64,000 nucleotides of DNA from Arthrobacter sp. SW1 (GCF_001766675.1 NZ_MJLT01000023.1:62001-126000), one strand, 5' to 3'. Positions 9,496 through 19,685 are shown, numbered from the stretch's first letter. The notes: generated by a model not told the origin, from the sequence alone. Program-made: numbers and translations.

Positions 9496-9524
9496 AATTT
9501 CAGCTCAGTCGAACTGGAAAAACC

Positions 9525-9785
9525 TTAGAGTGCGTTGACCTTCTTGGAGATCGCCGACTTGCGGTTCGCAGCGTTGTTCTTGTGAATAACGCCCTTGCTG
9601 ACAGCCTTGTCCAGCTTACGGCTGGCAGCAACAAGAGCAGTCGTTGCAGCATCCTTGTCAGCAGACTCAACGGCGGTGTTGACGGCGCGGATGGCCGTCT
9701 TCAGCTCAGACTTGACGGCGTTGTTACGCAGGCGAGCCTTCTCGTTGGTGAGGATGCGCTTCTTCTGGGACTTGATATTAGCCAC
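9525..9785 (-). CDS. rpsT: 30S ribosomal protein S20
   Basis: 86 residues, Lys/Arg-rich and helical ([20 protein letters not shown] at the N-terminus), the usual size and opening of S20, which binds 16S rRNA early in small-subunit assembly. The start codon is GTG with a weak purine-rich GAGAG upstream. Its orientation opposite to holA is conserved in Actinobacteria. Confidence 0.97.
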   Translation of the reverse strand: MANIKSQKKRILTNEKARLRNNAVKSELKTAIRAVNTAVESADKDAATTALVAASRKLDKAVSKGVIHKNNAANRKSAISKKVNAL

Positions 9786-9953
9786 GTGTGTGAACTCTCT
9801 TTTTAATGCGGAAATGGTCTAGAGGGTTGTCAGGTTGGCCATCGACTGAGCGGCGTGGGGATGCCTATGGCAGCCAACCATGCATGCCCGTCGACCTGCA
9901 CGGACATACAGCCATCAATGCTAGCAGAAAGACGGGCCGCACCGCACGGCGGT

Positions 9954-10535
9954 TCAGCGGTGACGGCGTGGCGCGGATGGCCGGGCCGTCCGCAGCGCAT
10001 CCGCCACCCGGCGGAACGCCCGGGCGTCCAGCACCGCACCCTCGCGGCGGATGCCCTGCGGGTCCACCCTGATGATCCTGTCCAGCCGCACCTCGCTTGG
10101 CCGCCGCCGCGGATCCCAGGCGCCGGATCCGACGTCGACATAATCCTGCGAACGGTGGCTGTTGTCATGGTCCTTGCTGGTCAGCATCAGCCCCAGAAGC
10201 CACGGCCCGTCGCTGCCGATCAGCAGCACCGGCCGGTCCTTCCCCTGGCTGTGGTCCTCTTCAAAGGGCACCCAGGACCACACCACCTCGCCGGGGTCGG
10301 GCCGCCCGTCCGGCGCGGGGGAGTAGCGCGGCGTCACCGCTCCCTGGAAGTCGCCCGGATAACGCCCGACGCCGGCGCGCGTCAGGGCGGGCCGCTTGGC
10401 GGAGATTTTCCCTGGTGCGGTTCCCGGCCGGCGCCGTGCCGCTGTCGGGGCCTTGTTTCCGGAGACCAGGCGGACAAGGAGCCGGAAGGGTGCGGTGAGG
10501 ATCCTGCCTGCAAGGGAACGCTTCGCTGGTGCCAT
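9954..10535 (-). CDS. PemK/MazF-family protein, no antitoxin gene
   Basis: 193 residues from ATG 10535. A basic N-terminal stretch of about 70 residues precedes a MazF-like core: PDPGEVVWSWVPFEEDHSQGKDRPVLLIG, then LMLTSKDHD, then SEVRLDRIIRVDPQGIRREGAVLD. MazF proteins are mRNA endoribonucleases, but no small antitoxin gene lies on either side, so it may be a solitary housekeeping member. The -10 box TACGGT (10547-10542 on the minus strand) lies 6 nt from the ATG, which supports this start over the longer frame that opens at 10595. Family fairly sure, activity unknown. Confidence 0.8.
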   Translation of the reverse strand: MAPAKRSLAGRILTAPFRLLVRLVSGNKAPTAARRRPGTAPGKISAKRPALTRAGVGRYPGDFQGAVTPRYSPAPDGRPDPGEVVWSWVPFEEDHSQGKDRPVLLIGSDGPWLLGLMLTSKDHDNSHRSQDYVDVGSGAWDPRRRPSEVRLDRIIRVDPQGIRREGAVLDARAFRRVADALRTARPSAPRRHR

Positions 10536-10541
10536 GCCACC

Positions 10542-10547
10542 ACCGTA
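10542..10547 (-). promoter_or_regulatory. -10 element of the MazF-like gene
   Basis: TACGGT on the minus strand, 6 nt before the ATG; implies a leaderless transcript. Confidence 0.5.
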
Positions 10548-10692
10548 TCCGGCTCGACAGCGGGGAAGGCGGATGCCGATGCGCGCCGGAGCCATGGTTC
10601 GTGGGACACTATGAGTTCAGATATTGCGGTGCATGCCAGGGCGGGGACGTCCGGGCACTATTCCGCGTGAGTGTCGACAGTAAGGACCCTGC

Positions 10693-12546
10693 GTGTCTCC
10701 CATGGCCCGCACCGCCCCGGTGCCTGCCGCAACAGATCCGGCCATCATCCGGAACTTCTGCATCATTGCCCACATCGACCACGGCAAGTCGACCCTGGCC
10801 GACCGGATGCTCCAGTTCACCGGTGTGGTGCAGGCACGCGACATGAAGGCCCAGTACCTGGACCGCATGGACATCGAACGTGAGCGCGGCATCACCATCA
10901 AGTCCCAGGCCGTCCGCATGCCGTGGGAAGTGGACAACACCGCCTACGCGCTGAACATGATCGACACCCCCGGCCACGTCGACTTCACGTACGAAGTCTC
11001 CCGCTCCCTGGCTGCCTGCGAAGGCGCAGTGCTGCTCGTGGACGCCGCGCAGGGCATCGAGGCGCAGACCCTGGCCAACCTCTACCTGGCCATGGAGAAC
11101 GACCTCACCATCATCCCGGTGCTGAACAAGATCGACCTTCCGGCGGCACAGCCCGAAAAGTACGCCGAAGAACTGGCGAACCTGATCGGCGGCGACCCCG
11201 AGGAAGTCCTGAAGGTCTCCGGCAAGACCGGTGTCGGCGTCGAGGCCCTGCTGGACCGCATCGTCCGCGATATTCCGAACCCGGTGGGCGACGCCAACGC
11301 TCCGGCCCGTGCCATGATCTTCGACTCCGTCTATGACACTTACCGCGGCGTGGTCACCTACGTCCGCGTTGTGGACGGGCAGCTGACTCCGCGCGAGCGG
11401 ATCCAGATGATGTCCACCAAGGCCAGCCACGAGCTCCTCGAAATCGGTGTCAGCTCGCCCGAGCCCGTCCCGTCCAAGGGCCTGGGCGTCGGTGAGGTGG
11501 GCTACCTCATCACCGGTGTGAAGGACGTGCGCCAGTCCAAGGTGGGTGACACCGTCACCAACCTTGCCCGGCCCGCCACCGAATCCCTGGGCGGCTACCA
11601 GGACCCCAAGCCCATGGTGTTCTCCGGCTTGTACCCGCTGGACGGCACGGATTATCCGAACCTGCGCGAAGCCTTGGACAAGCTCAAGCTCAACGACGCC
11701 GCGCTGGTCTACGAACCCGAAACTTCCGCAGCCCTGGGCTTCGGTTTCCGCGTGGGCTTCCTGGGCTTGCTGCACCTGGAAATCGTGCGCGAACGCCTTG
11801 AGCGCGAATTCAACCTGGACCTGATCTCCACCGCCCCGAACGTGGTCTACGAGGTCACCCTCGAGGACAAGTCCGTGGCCACCGTGACCAACCCCTCGGA
11901 ATTCCCGTCGGGCAAGATCAATGAAGTGCGCGAACCGATGGTTGCCGCGACCATCCTGGCCCCGAACGAGTTCGTCGGCGCCATCATGGAACTCTGCCAG
12001 GGCCGCCGCGGCCAGATGCGCGGCATGGACTACCTGTCCGAGGACCGCGTGGAGATGCGCTACTGGATCCCGCTCGCCGAAATCGTCTTCGACTTCTTCG
12101 ACCAGCTCAAGTCCAAGACCCGCGGCTACGCTTCGCTGGACTGGAAGGCCGACGGCGAACAGGTGGCCGACCTCGTCAAGGTGGACATCCTGCTCCAAGG
12201 CGAACAGGTGGACGCCTTCAGCGCCATCACCCATCGCGACAAGGCCTACGCCTACGGCGTCATGATGACCTCCAAGCTGCGCGAACTCATCCCGAGGCAG
12301 CAGTTCGAGGTGCCCATCCAGGCCGCCATCGGTTCCCGCATCATCGCGCGTGAAAACATCCGCGCCATCCGCAAGGACGTGCTTGCCAAGTGCTACGGCG
12401 GTGACATAACCCGTAAGCGCAAGCTGCTCGAAAAGCAGAAGGAAGGCAAGAAGCGCATGAAGATGGTGGGCCGCGTCGAGGTCCCGCAGGAAGCCTTCAT
12501 CGCCGCGCTCACCACCGACGAGTCCAAGGACAAGGCCAAGAAGTAG
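10693..12546 (+). CDS. lepA: Elongation factor 4 (back-translocase)
   Basis: Ribosomal GTPase LepA/EF4, 617 residues. G1 motif AHIDHGKST near residue 28, switch [10 protein letters not shown]3 DTPGHVDF, G4 NKIDLPAA, and the LepA-specific C-terminal domain that ends in a Lys-rich tail. GTG 10693 is preferred because AAGGA lies 6 nt upstream; ATG 10702 is the alternative. The stop overlaps the hemW start (TAGTG), so the two are probably translated together. Confidence 0.97.
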   Translation: MSPMARTAPVPAATDPAIIRNFCIIAHIDHGKSTLADRMLQFTGVVQARDMKAQYLDRMDIERERGITIKSQAVRMPWEVDNTAYALNMIDTPGHVDFTYEVSRSLAACEGAVLLVDAAQGIEAQTLANLYLAMENDLTIIPVLNKIDLPAAQPEKYAEELANLIGGDPEEVLKVSGKTGVGVEALLDRIVRDIPNPVGDANAPARAMIFDSVYDTYRGVVTYVRVVDGQLTPRERIQMMSTKASHELLEIGVSSPEPVPSKGLGVGEVGYLITGVKDVRQSKVGDTVTNLARPATESLGGYQDPKPMVFSGLYPLDGTDYPNLREALDKLKLNDAALVYEPETSAALGFGFRVGFLGLLHLEIVRERLEREFNLDLISTAPNVVYEVTLEDKSVATVTNPSEFPSGKINEVREPMVAATILAPNEFVGAIMELCQGRRGQMRGMDYLSEDRVEMRYWIPLAEIVFDFFDQLKSKTRGYASLDWKADGEQVADLVKVDILLQGEQVDAFSAITHRDKAYAYGVMMTSKLRELIPRQQFEVPIQAAIGSRIIARENIRAIRKDVLAKCYGGDITRKRKLLEKQKEGKKRMKMVGRVEVPQEAFIAALTTDESKDKAKK

Positions 12547-13775
12547 TGCCAGGCGCCCTTCCCCTCGGCGATCCGGCACCCGCGGACGGCCTGCTGCCCC
12601 CGCAGGTGCTGGACGGCGTCGGTTCCCGCCACTTCGGGTTGTACGTCCACATCCCGTTCTGCGCCGTGCGCTGCGGGTACTGCGACTTCAACACCTATAC
12701 GGCGAAGGAGCTGGGCGGCGGCGCCTCCCAGGACGCCTACGCCGAAACGGCCGTCGCCGAAGTCGACTTCGCGGCACGCGCACTGGAGGCCTCCGGCCTG
12801 CCGCCGCGCAGGATCAGCACTGTCTTCTTTGGGGGCGGCACACCCACGCTGCTCCCGGCGGAAGACCTCGCACGGATCCTGGGCGCCGCCGTCGGGCACT
12901 GGGGCCTGGAACCCGGAGCGGAAGTCACCACGGAAGCGAACCCGGATTCGGTGACGCCGGAATCCCTCCAATTGCTCGCGGAAGCCGGTTTCACCCGGGT
13001 GTCCTTCGGAATGCAGTCGGCCGTGCCGCACGTGCTGAAGGTCCTGGACCGTACCCACAGCCCCGAACGCGTCCCGCAGGCAGTCCAGTGGGCCCGCGAG
13101 GCCGGCCTCGACGTCAGCCTCGACCTCATCTACGGCACCCCGGGCGAGTCGATGGACGATTGGCGTACCTCCCTGGAAACCGCCTTGTCCTACGGTCCGG
13201 ACCACATCAGCGCCTACGCGCTGATCGTCGAGGACGGCACCAAGCTCGCCGCGCAGATGCGGCGCGGCGAAGTTCCCGGAATCGACGACGACGACCATGC
13301 CGCCAAGTACGAGCTCGCCGACGAACTCATCACCGCCGCCGGGCTCGCCTGGTATGAGGTCAGCAACTGGTCAAGGACGCCGGAGCACGCCTGCCGTCAC
13401 AACCTGGCCTACTGGCGCGGCGACGACTGGTGGGGCATCGGTCCCGGCTCACACTCCCATGTGGGCGGTGTGCGCTGGTGGAACGTCAAGCACCCGGTGG
13501 CCTACGCGAACCGGCTGGCCGCAGGGGAGTCCCCGGCGGCAGGACGGGAAACCCTCGACGCAGGCACCCGGGAGATGGAACGGATCATGCTGGAGGCCCG
13601 CCTGGGCAGCGGACTGGAAGTCGACGCGCTCGACGCCGTCGGGCGGCATGCGGTGGCTGGCCTGATCGCAGACGGGCTGGTTGAGCCCGCGGCGGCGTTC
13701 AAGGGACGGCTGGTCCTTACGCTGAAGGGGCGGTTGCTCGCGGACGCGGTGGTCCGGAGGTTGCTGCCGGAGTAG
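12546..13775 (+). CDS. hemW: Radical SAM heme chaperone / HemN-like protein
   Basis: 409 residues. A radical-SAM [4Fe-4S] motif CAVRCGYC (CX3CX2C) is near residue 39, followed by VFFGGGTPTLLP, TTEANPDS, RVSFGMQS and DLIYGTPGE, the standard HemN/HemW series. The extra N-terminal Cys of true coproporphyrinogen dehydrogenase is not seen, which favours the heme-inserting chaperone HemW. Starts in the lepA stop codon; lepA-hemW is a common actinobacterial pair. Confidence 0.92.
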   Translation: MPGALPLGDPAPADGLLPPQVLDGVGSRHFGLYVHIPFCAVRCGYCDFNTYTAKELGGGASQDAYAETAVAEVDFAARALEASGLPPRRISTVFFGGGTPTLLPAEDLARILGAAVGHWGLEPGAEVTTEANPDSVTPESLQLLAEAGFTRVSFGMQSAVPHVLKVLDRTHSPERVPQAVQWAREAGLDVSLDLIYGTPGESMDDWRTSLETALSYGPDHISAYALIVEDGTKLAAQMRRGEVPGIDDDDHAAKYELADELITAAGLAWYEVSNWSRTPEHACRHNLAYWRGDDWWGIGPGSHSHVGGVRWWNVKHPVAYANRLAAGESPAAGRETLDAGTREMERIMLEARLGSGLEVDALDAVGRHAVAGLIADGLVEPAAAFKGRLVLTLKGRLLADAVVRRLLPE

Positions 13776-13818
13776 CCTCGGCCGTCGCCCGCCCGCTTGA
13801 TACGGCTATGTGATCCGA

Positions 13819-14232
13819 CTATTTGATCCAGCGCAGGTTGAAGCGGTAGCGGTGCGGCTGGCCGTGGTTCACGCGGATCCCGGCCGAGACTGCGAAGCAG
13901 GTCAGCACGATCCAGATGCCCGTGGCGATGAGGGCAAAGATGTTGCCGATTCCCGGCAGGATCACCAGGATGTTCGCGATCACCGCGGCGATGGTGGGCG
14001 GCAGGGTGAAGTTGAGGGCTTCCTTGGATTCCTGCGCAGTGAACGGCCCGCGGTCCTTGAAGATCAGGTAGATCAGCAGGGCCGGAATGCAGCCCAGGAT
14101 ACCGCCGAAGTGGGCCAGCGTTGCCCACTGCCGGTCTTCGCCCGCGGTCAGTGGAAGCGCGTTGGCAGGGACGCCGTGGTACTGGGGACGGCCCTGCGGG
14201 GCGTCCATCCCGTCGGGAGCGTTCTCTGCCAC
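13819..14232 (-). CDS. DUF4870-family membrane protein
   Basis: 137 residues from GTG 14232, which follows AAGGAAG at 6 nt. An acidic N-terminal 45 residues is followed by hydrophobic segments (FGGILGCIPALLIYLIF; ILVILPGIGNIFALIATGIWIVL) and the motif SKEALNFTL, characteristic of the Tic20-like DUF4870 family. Function unknown. Convergent with hemW. Confidence 0.85.
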   Translation of the reverse strand: MAENAPDGMDAPQGRPQYHGVPANALPLTAGEDRQWATLAHFGGILGCIPALLIYLIFKDRGPFTAQESKEALNFTLPPTIAAVIANILVILPGIGNIFALIATGIWIVLTCFAVSAGIRVNHGQPHRYRFNLRWIK

Positions 14233-14356
14233 TGTTTCTTCCTTAGGAGCTTGGTTCCAGTGATGGTGCTGTCCCAGAATACTGGGTCCGGCGGACTTCC
14301 GGAGACACCCCGGCGGCATGGCGTGGGAGGCATCCGGACGCGGGGCCGGGGGAGGC

Positions 14357-15205
14357 TCAGGGAGCGGTGAGGAAGTCGATGACTTCTTCCACCCTGCCGA
14401 GCATGGATGCTTCCAGGTCTGCGTAGCTGCGCACCGCGCCGAGCAGTTTCTGCCAGCCCAGTCCGATGTCCTCCGCGGTGGAGTGCGGCCAGCCGAAGGC
14501 TTTCAGGATGCCGGTCTTCCAATCGGTGCCCCGCGGAATGTCCGGCCAGCGTTCAATCCCGAGGGTCTTGGGCCGGATGGCCTGCCAGACGTCGACATAA
14601 GGGTGGCCGACGATCAGCACGTTGCCGGCGGCACCCGGAAGGGTCATGGCCTCGGCGGCAATCCGCCATTCCTTGGAGTCGGGGACCAGGTGGTCCACCA
14701 GGATGCCGAGCTTGCGTCCCGGGCCGGGGGAGAAGTCCGCGATGGCGGCCTTGAGGTCGTCCACGCCGTGCAGGGGCTCGACGACGATGCCCTCCACCCG
14801 GAGGTCGTCACCCCAGACCTTCTCGACGAGTTCGGCGTCGTGCTTGCCTTCCACCCAGATGCGGCTCGCCTTGGCCACCTGTGCGCGCTGGCCGGCCACT
14901 TTGACCGAACCGGAGGCCGTGCGTCCGGCGGGTACCGGACCGTTCGCGCGCGGCGCGGGCGGCAGGAGCTTCACCGGCTGCCCGTCGAGCAGGAAGCCGA
15001 AGCCGAGCTGGAAGGACTTGGTGCGGCCGTGCCGGTCCTCCAGGGCCACGATGTGCATGCCCCCGGACTTTTCGATGCGTACCACCGCGCCTACCCAGCC
15101 GGACTGGACGTCTTCGAGGACCATCCCGCGCTCCGCAGGCACCTCGGGCAGTACCCGTTTGGCCGGAGCCGAAAGCGCCCCGGGGCCCCAGTTGTCGTAG
15201 GACAC
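14357..15205 (-). CDS. DUF3097-family protein
   Basis: 282 residues from GTG 15205 (VSYDNWGP), a start that fits the conserved opening of this family. The middle part has IWVEGKHDAELVEKVWGDDLR, a TOPRIM-like stretch, followed by LGILVDHLVPDSKEWR and VLIVGHPYVDVWQAI. DUF3097 proteins occur in Actinobacteria and have no established role; the TOPRIM-like acidic residues suggest nucleic-acid or nucleotide chemistry. Divergent from hrcA. Confidence 0.83.
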   Translation of the reverse strand: MSYDNWGPGALSAPAKRVLPEVPAERGMVLEDVQSGWVGAVVRIEKSGGMHIVALEDRHGRTKSFQLGFGFLLDGQPVKLLPPAPRANGPVPAGRTASGSVKVAGQRAQVAKASRIWVEGKHDAELVEKVWGDDLRVEGIVVEPLHGVDDLKAAIADFSPGPGRKLGILVDHLVPDSKEWRIAAEAMTLPGAAGNVLIVGHPYVDVWQAIRPKTLGIERWPDIPRGTDWKTGILKAFGWPHSTAEDIGLGWQKLLGAVRSYADLEASMLGRVEEVIDFLTAP

Positions 15206-15321
15206 AGCGTCACACCACTTCGTTCTCAAGGGGTTGGTTCCGGCTGCGGAGTGCCGCCGGAAGCCGCAGAAACCGTGTTCGCTGCGGGCGGTACCAATGC
15301 TAACAACGGCCCGGCGCATAA

Positions 15322-15356
15322 TAGACTTGTTAGCACTTGGGCATGTTGAGTGCTAA
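15322..15356 (+). promoter_or_regulatory. hrcA promoter with CIRCE operator
   Basis: TTAGCACTT (15330-15338), a 9-bp spacer, then GAGTGCTAA (15348-15356): a CIRCE element with one deviation from the TTAGCACTC-N9-GAGTGCTAA consensus. A -10 candidate TAGACT (15322-15327) lies directly upstream, so bound HrcA would block transcription. Predicts heat-inducible autoregulation. Confidence 0.93.
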
Positions 15357-15378
15357 GAGACCGACGGGAGGGCAGGGC

Positions 15379-16392
15379 ATGAGCGAGCCACGCAAGCTGG
15401 AAGTGCTGCGTGCCATCGTCGAGGACTACGTGCATTCGCGCGAACCTGTCGGCTCGAAGGCCCTGGTCGAGCGGCATCACCTGGGCGTCTCCAGCGCCAC
15501 GATCCGCAACGACATGGCCCTGCTCGAGGAAGAAGGGCTGATCGCCGCGCCGCACACCAGCGCCGGCCGCATCCCCACGGACAAGGGCTACCGTCTTTTC
15601 GTGGACCGCATCTCCGCGGTGAAGCCGCTCTCTGCCGCCGAACGGCGGGCCATCCATTCCCTGCTGGAGGGCTCCGACGACGTCGAGGATGTCCTGGAGC
15701 GCACCGTCCGGCTGCTGTCGCAGCTGACCAACCAGGTCGCCGTCGTGCAGTACCCGCACTCCAGCCGCGCGAAGGTGCGGCATATCGAGTTTGTCCTGCT
15801 GGCACCGCGGCAGGTGCTGGTGGTGCTGATCGCGGACAGCGGCAAGGTGGAACAGCGGGTCGTCGACGCCGGAGCGGACGTCAGCGACGAAGACCTCACC
15901 GTATTGCGCGGCCGCTTCCTCACGGGCATCTCGGGTGCCCCGCTGGAGAACCTGCCGCAGCTTCTCGCACCGGTGGTGGCCTTGTGCCCGCCGGCTCTCC
16001 AAGGGGCCGCCGCCGTGCTTGCGCGGGGCCTGGACAAACTTGCGGAGAGCAGCCGCGACGAACGGATGATGCTGGCCGGAACCGCCAACCTCGCCCGTTC
16101 CAACGTGGATTTCCCCTTGAGCATCGGCCCGGTGCTTGAGGCGCTTGAAGAGCAGGTCGTGATGCTGCGACTGCTCTCCGAAATGGCCGAAGATCCGCGC
16201 GGGGTCACGGTCAGCATCGGCCGGGAGAATCCCTACGACGGATTGTCCGAAGCGTCCGTGGTCGCTACGGGCTACGGGCCTGGCGCTGCGGCGAAGATCG
16301 GCATCATCGGCCCCACCCGCATGGACTATCCCAGCAGCATGGCCGCCGTCCGCGCGGTGGCCCGTTACCTTTCGAGGATCCTGGGCAGCTAG
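15379..16392 (+). CDS. hrcA: Heat-inducible transcription repressor HrcA
   Basis: Winged-helix repressor of chaperone genes, 337 residues. ATG 15379 has GGGAGG upstream; the frame opens earlier at 15337 but that part overlaps CIRCE. DNA-binding region [33 protein letters not shown], then [18 protein letters not shown], and C-terminal GAF-like domain ending in [18 protein letters not shown]. Followed closely by dnaJ; the CIRCE element indicates control of itself and dnaJ. Confidence 0.97.
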   Translation: MSEPRKLEVLRAIVEDYVHSREPVGSKALVERHHLGVSSATIRNDMALLEEEGLIAAPHTSAGRIPTDKGYRLFVDRISAVKPLSAAERRAIHSLLEGSDDVEDVLERTVRLLSQLTNQVAVVQYPHSSRAKVRHIEFVLLAPRQVLVVLIADSGKVEQRVVDAGADVSDEDLTVLRGRFLTGISGAPLENLPQLLAPVVALCPPALQGAAAVLARGLDKLAESSRDERMMLAGTANLARSNVDFPLSIGPVLEALEEQVVMLRLLSEMAEDPRGVTVSIGRENPYDGLSEASVVATGYGPGAAAKIGIIGPTRMDYPSSMAAVRAVARYLSRILGS

Positions 16393-16442
16393 CCCGGAGA
16401 CCGCAGCAAGAACAGCAGGACAAGAAGGAAGAGATACCGACT

Positions 16443-17570
16443 TTGAGCAGCCATTACGACGTCCTGGGCGTCTCCCCGGAAGCCACCGGCGAGGAGATCA
16501 AGAAGGCGTACCGCAAGCTCGCCCGCAAGCTGCATCCCGACGTCAACCCGGGGGAGGACGTCGCCGAACAGTTCAAGGCCGTGACGCACGCCTATGAGGT
16601 CCTGTCCGATCCCCAGAAGCGCCGCGTCTACGACGCCACCGGCAACGAGAACGGCACGGACAACGGCTTCGGCGGCGGCTACGCCGGCCAGGGCTTCGCC
16701 TTCCAGGACATCTTCGATACCTTCTTTGGCGGTGGCGGCGGCATGCAGGGCCCGGCCTCACGCACCCGGCGCGGCCAGGACGCCCTGATCAGCGTCCGCG
16801 TGGACCTGCGCGACGCCGTCTTCGGCGTGAACAAGAAGCTCGAGGTGGACACCGCTGTCATCTGCCCCAGCTGCGACGGATCCTGCTGCCGCCCGGGTAC
16901 CCACCCGGAACGCTGCGACATCTGTGGCGGCAGCGGCCAGGTCCAGCGCGCGGTGCGGTCCATCCTGGGCCAGGTCATGACCGCGGCCCCCTGCGGCTCC
17001 TGCGAAGGCTTCGGCACGGTCATCAAGGACCCGTGCAACGAGTGCAACGGCCAGGGCCGCATCCGCAGCCGCCGCTCGCTCACCATCAAGGTGCCCGCCG
17101 GCGTCGGCACCGGCACCCGCATCCAGCTGTCCGGCCAGGGCGAGGCCGGTCCCGCAGGAGGCCCCTCCGGTGACCTGTACGTCGAGATCCGGGTCAACAG
17201 CGACCCCACCTTCACCCGTGAAGGCGATGACCTGCACGCCACCCTGAGCGTCCCGATGACAGCGGCCGCGCTTGGCACGGAGCTCACTTTTGAAACCTTT
17301 GACGGTCCGCAGGAAGTGGACGTCAAGTCCGGCACCCAGTCCGGCGAGGTCATCACACTCCGCGGCCTTGGCGTCACGCACCTGCGCGGCTACGGCCGCG
17401 GCGACCTCAAGGTGCACTTGCACGTCGAAACCCCGGGCAAGCTCGATGCCGCCCAGGAGGACCTGCTCCGCCAGCTCGCGAAGCTCCGCGGCGAACAGTT
17501 CACCGAAGGCAAGCTCGTAGCGAGCGGCGGCATGTTCGCGAAGCTGCGGGACAAGCTCGGCAACCTGTAG
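16443..17570 (+). CDS. dnaJ: Chaperone DnaJ (DnaJ2 type)
   Basis: DnaK co-chaperone, 375 residues from a TTG start. J-domain with the HPD motif (KLHPDVN) near residue 33, a Gly/Phe-rich segment near residues 70-105, four zinc-binding CXXCXG-like repeats ([32 protein letters not shown]) and a C-terminal substrate-binding domain. The CPSCDGSCC first repeat is usual for the second DnaJ of Actinobacteria. Lies 50 bp after hrcA, probably in its CIRCE-controlled operon. Confidence 0.96.
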   Translation: MSSHYDVLGVSPEATGEEIKKAYRKLARKLHPDVNPGEDVAEQFKAVTHAYEVLSDPQKRRVYDATGNENGTDNGFGGGYAGQGFAFQDIFDTFFGGGGGMQGPASRTRRGQDALISVRVDLRDAVFGVNKKLEVDTAVICPSCDGSCCRPGTHPERCDICGGSGQVQRAVRSILGQVMTAAPCGSCEGFGTVIKDPCNECNGQGRIRSRRSLTIKVPAGVGTGTRIQLSGQGEAGPAGGPSGDLYVEIRVNSDPTFTREGDDLHATLSVPMTAAALGTELTFETFDGPQEVDVKSGTQSGEVITLRGLGVTHLRGYGRGDLKVHLHVETPGKLDAAQEDLLRQLAKLRGEQFTEGKLVASGGMFAKLRDKLGNL

Positions 17571-17576
17571 CCCCGA

Positions 17577-17582
17577 TAGCCT
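17577..17582 (+). promoter_or_regulatory. -10 element for leaderless rsmE
   Basis: TAGCCT lies 6 nt before the rsmE ATG. There is no ribosome site. A separate transcript from the hrcA-dnaJ operon is suggested. Confidence 0.45.
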
Positions 17583-17588
17583 GTACCA

Positions 17589-18383
17589 ATGAGCAACCCC
17601 GTCTTTTTTGCCCCTGCCGGCGCCCTTGACGGACTCGTGCCCGGAAGCGTTTTCGAGCTCGACGGCGTCGAGGCCCGCCATGCCGTGACGGTCAAGCGGC
17701 TGGAAGCCGGCGAAGCCGTCGACATCACGGACGGCGCGGGCGTACGCCTCGTCGGCACGGTGCGCCAAGCGGCACAGGGAACCTTAACGGTCGAGGTCGT
17801 GGAACTGCGGGACGAGCCCCGTCCCGCAGTGCGGCTCGTGCTGGTCCAGGCCCTCGCCAAGGGCGACCGTGACGAACTCGCCATTGAGACTGCCACCGAG
17901 CTTGGTGTTGACGCCGTCATCCCATGGCAGTCGGAGCGCTCCATCGTCCGCTGGAAGGGCGAGCGGGCCGCGAAGGCCCATGCCAAATGGCAGTCCGTGG
18001 TGGCAGCGGCCGCGAAGCAGGCCCGCCGCTCATGGATTCCCGAGGTGCGGCCCGCCGTCGACGGTTCCGGACTGGCGAAGGCAGTTGCGGGAGCGGACCT
18101 GGCCGTAATCCTGCACGAGGACGCCAAGCGCCCTTTGCGGCAGGCGTTGACCACCTGGCTTGATGGCCTGCCCGACGGCGGCACGCTGTCTGTCGACGAC
18201 ACTGCCCAGGTGCGCGAGGTGCTGTTGATCGTGGGTCCGGAGGGCGGGATCTCACCCCGCGAGGTTACGCGCCTCGCGGATGAGGGCGCCGTGACGGCGC
18301 TGCTTGGAACCCATGTGCTGCGTTCCTCGACGGCAGGTCCCGCGGCGGTGGTTTTGGCCAGCGACATCCTCGGCCGCTGGTAG
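17589..18383 (+). CDS. rsmE: 16S rRNA m3U1498 methyltransferase
   Basis: 264 residues, SPOUT-class methyltransferase for U1498 of 16S rRNA. N-terminal PUA-like part (GVEARHAVTVKRLEAGEAVDI) and C-terminal knot domain with RLVLVQALAKGDRDELAIE and the signature LIVGPEGGISPREV plus GTHVLRSSTA. Position after dnaJ is conserved in Actinobacteria. Converges on the lipoprotein gene with only 9 bp between the stops. Confidence 0.94.
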   Translation: MSNPVFFAPAGALDGLVPGSVFELDGVEARHAVTVKRLEAGEAVDITDGAGVRLVGTVRQAAQGTLTVEVVELRDEPRPAVRLVLVQALAKGDRDELAIETATELGVDAVIPWQSERSIVRWKGERAAKAHAKWQSVVAAAAKQARRSWIPEVRPAVDGSGLAKAVAGADLAVILHEDAKRPLRQALTTWLDGLPDGGTLSVDDTAQVREVLLIVGPEGGISPREVTRLADEGAVTALLGTHVLRSSTAGPAAVVLASDILGRW

Positions 18384-18392
18384 CCGGCCGCT

Positions 18393-19331
18393 TCAGCCTA
18401 CGTTGAAGGAGCGGGTGTCCGTGGATCCCGGATCGCCGGCCCGGGCCGGCAACGACACGCGCAGTTCGTAGCGGCCGGCGCCGAGCGCCACGGTGAAGGT
18501 GAACGTACCGCCCTGGCCCGCTACTTCGGAGGACGTGGTCTCACCGTCAAGGTAGAGGGCCTTTTCGCTGTTGGCAGCTTCCCGGAAAAGCTGCCACTTC
18601 AGCTTGGCGCCCTCGACAGTCGCGCGGCCATTGAACTTGACCGGTCCTGCGCCGAGCGTCAGGTCTTCCTGGGGGTCGATGATCCACACCGGCGCCACCT
18701 TGGAGGCATCGCGGACCATGGGTTCACCGAGTTTGACCTGGCCGAAGGCCATGAAGTCCTTATGCCCGTCCACCAGGATCACCACCTGGATCTGCTGGCC
18801 GGAATCGATCAGCCCTGAGCTCGCGGCGGCTGCGGTGGCCGTGTACACCAGCTGCTGGACGGCAAGCTGCGCCATGCCGGCGTCGAGGTTCGAGTTGAAC
18901 GCGTCCCGGGAGATGTCCACCGTCACAACGTTCTTCCCGGATACGGAGGTCGCCAGGTCGGCAGGTTCCTGCCACGGGGTGAAGAAGTCGTGGTCCAAGG
19001 GCTTTTCGGTCATCATCGCCCGCAGCGCGGTGGTGATCGGGTTCTCTGTGCCGGGGTTGTCACGGAACTCCCGGTGCAACGCCACAGTGCTGCCGTTGCG
19101 CCCGATCCAGTAGACCGGAATCTTGTTCGAAGCCTGGGTTGTCTCCAAGGGAGCGTTGCTGCCGAGGCCGCTGTCAGCGGGCTGCTGTTGCTGTTGCCGT
19201 TGTGACTCCGGGGTACCCGCAGTCTGGGGGGTGGGACGGTCTGCGATGCAGCCGTTGAGCAGCAGGGCAGCGGACAGTGCGCAGGCGAACAGGACGGAAT
19301 GCCTCCGCCTGCCTTCTCCCCGCATGTTCAT
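18393..19331 (-). CDS. GerMN/Gmad2-domain lipoprotein
   Basis: 312 residues from ATG 19331 (AGGA upstream). Signal peptide with lipobox LLLNGC, Cys near residue 28, then a Gln-rich linker and a GerMN (sporulation/germination) domain starting at KIPVYWIGRNG. A C-terminal immunoglobulin-like Gmad2 domain (VRDASKVAPVWIIDPQ; AGRYELRVSLPAR) follows. Such proteins are anchored outside the membrane and are related to LpqB of the MtrAB system, but no mtrAB genes are nearby. Role unknown. Confidence 0.85.
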   Translation of the reverse strand: MNMRGEGRRRHSVLFACALSAALLLNGCIADRPTPQTAGTPESQRQQQQQPADSGLGSNAPLETTQASNKIPVYWIGRNGSTVALHREFRDNPGTENPITTALRAMMTEKPLDHDFFTPWQEPADLATSVSGKNVVTVDISRDAFNSNLDAGMAQLAVQQLVYTATAAAASSGLIDSGQQIQVVILVDGHKDFMAFGQVKLGEPMVRDASKVAPVWIIDPQEDLTLGAGPVKFNGRATVEGAKLKWQLFREAANSEKALYLDGETTSSEVAGQGGTFTFTVALGAGRYELRVSLPARAGDPGSTDTRSFNVG

Positions 19332-19685
19332 CGCTGTCCTGGTTCCTTGTCCGCGCCCGGCTTCCCGTGGCTTCCTTGCTGTTGATGCCCGCCCCTGGAC
19401 AGGCGTCAATGACGCCCTCCAACGGGCTTCATACCCAGCTTGGCACAGCGCAGGATGCCGGAAAGGCGGTTCTACCGGCGGAGGCTGAACTGAAACGGTA
19501 TTGATACGTGGCCGATACTGAGTTGATACCAAACATGTTTTCCATGAAGGGCCGGCTGTTTGGGACGTCGTCGCGCTGTTGCCGCCCCCGCGCGGGGCTG
19601 CTGGCGTAGGATTGGAAACAATTCCGGGGCGGACCCGGGAGCCACACATCCATAGCGGAGGAGCGCAGGCCACACGGCCAACACC
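19332..19685. promoter_or_regulatory. Intergenic region with three GATAC repeats at 11-bp steps
   Basis: 354 bp without a gene between the divergent lipoprotein gene and phoH. It holds GATAC at 19503, 19514 and 19525, exactly one helical turn apart, followed by the palindrome AAACATGTTT (19531-19540). Eleven-bp direct repeats are typical of sites for OmpR/PhoB-type response regulators. A -10 candidate TAGGAT and a GGAGGAG stretch lie further on, towards phoH. Confidence 0.55.
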
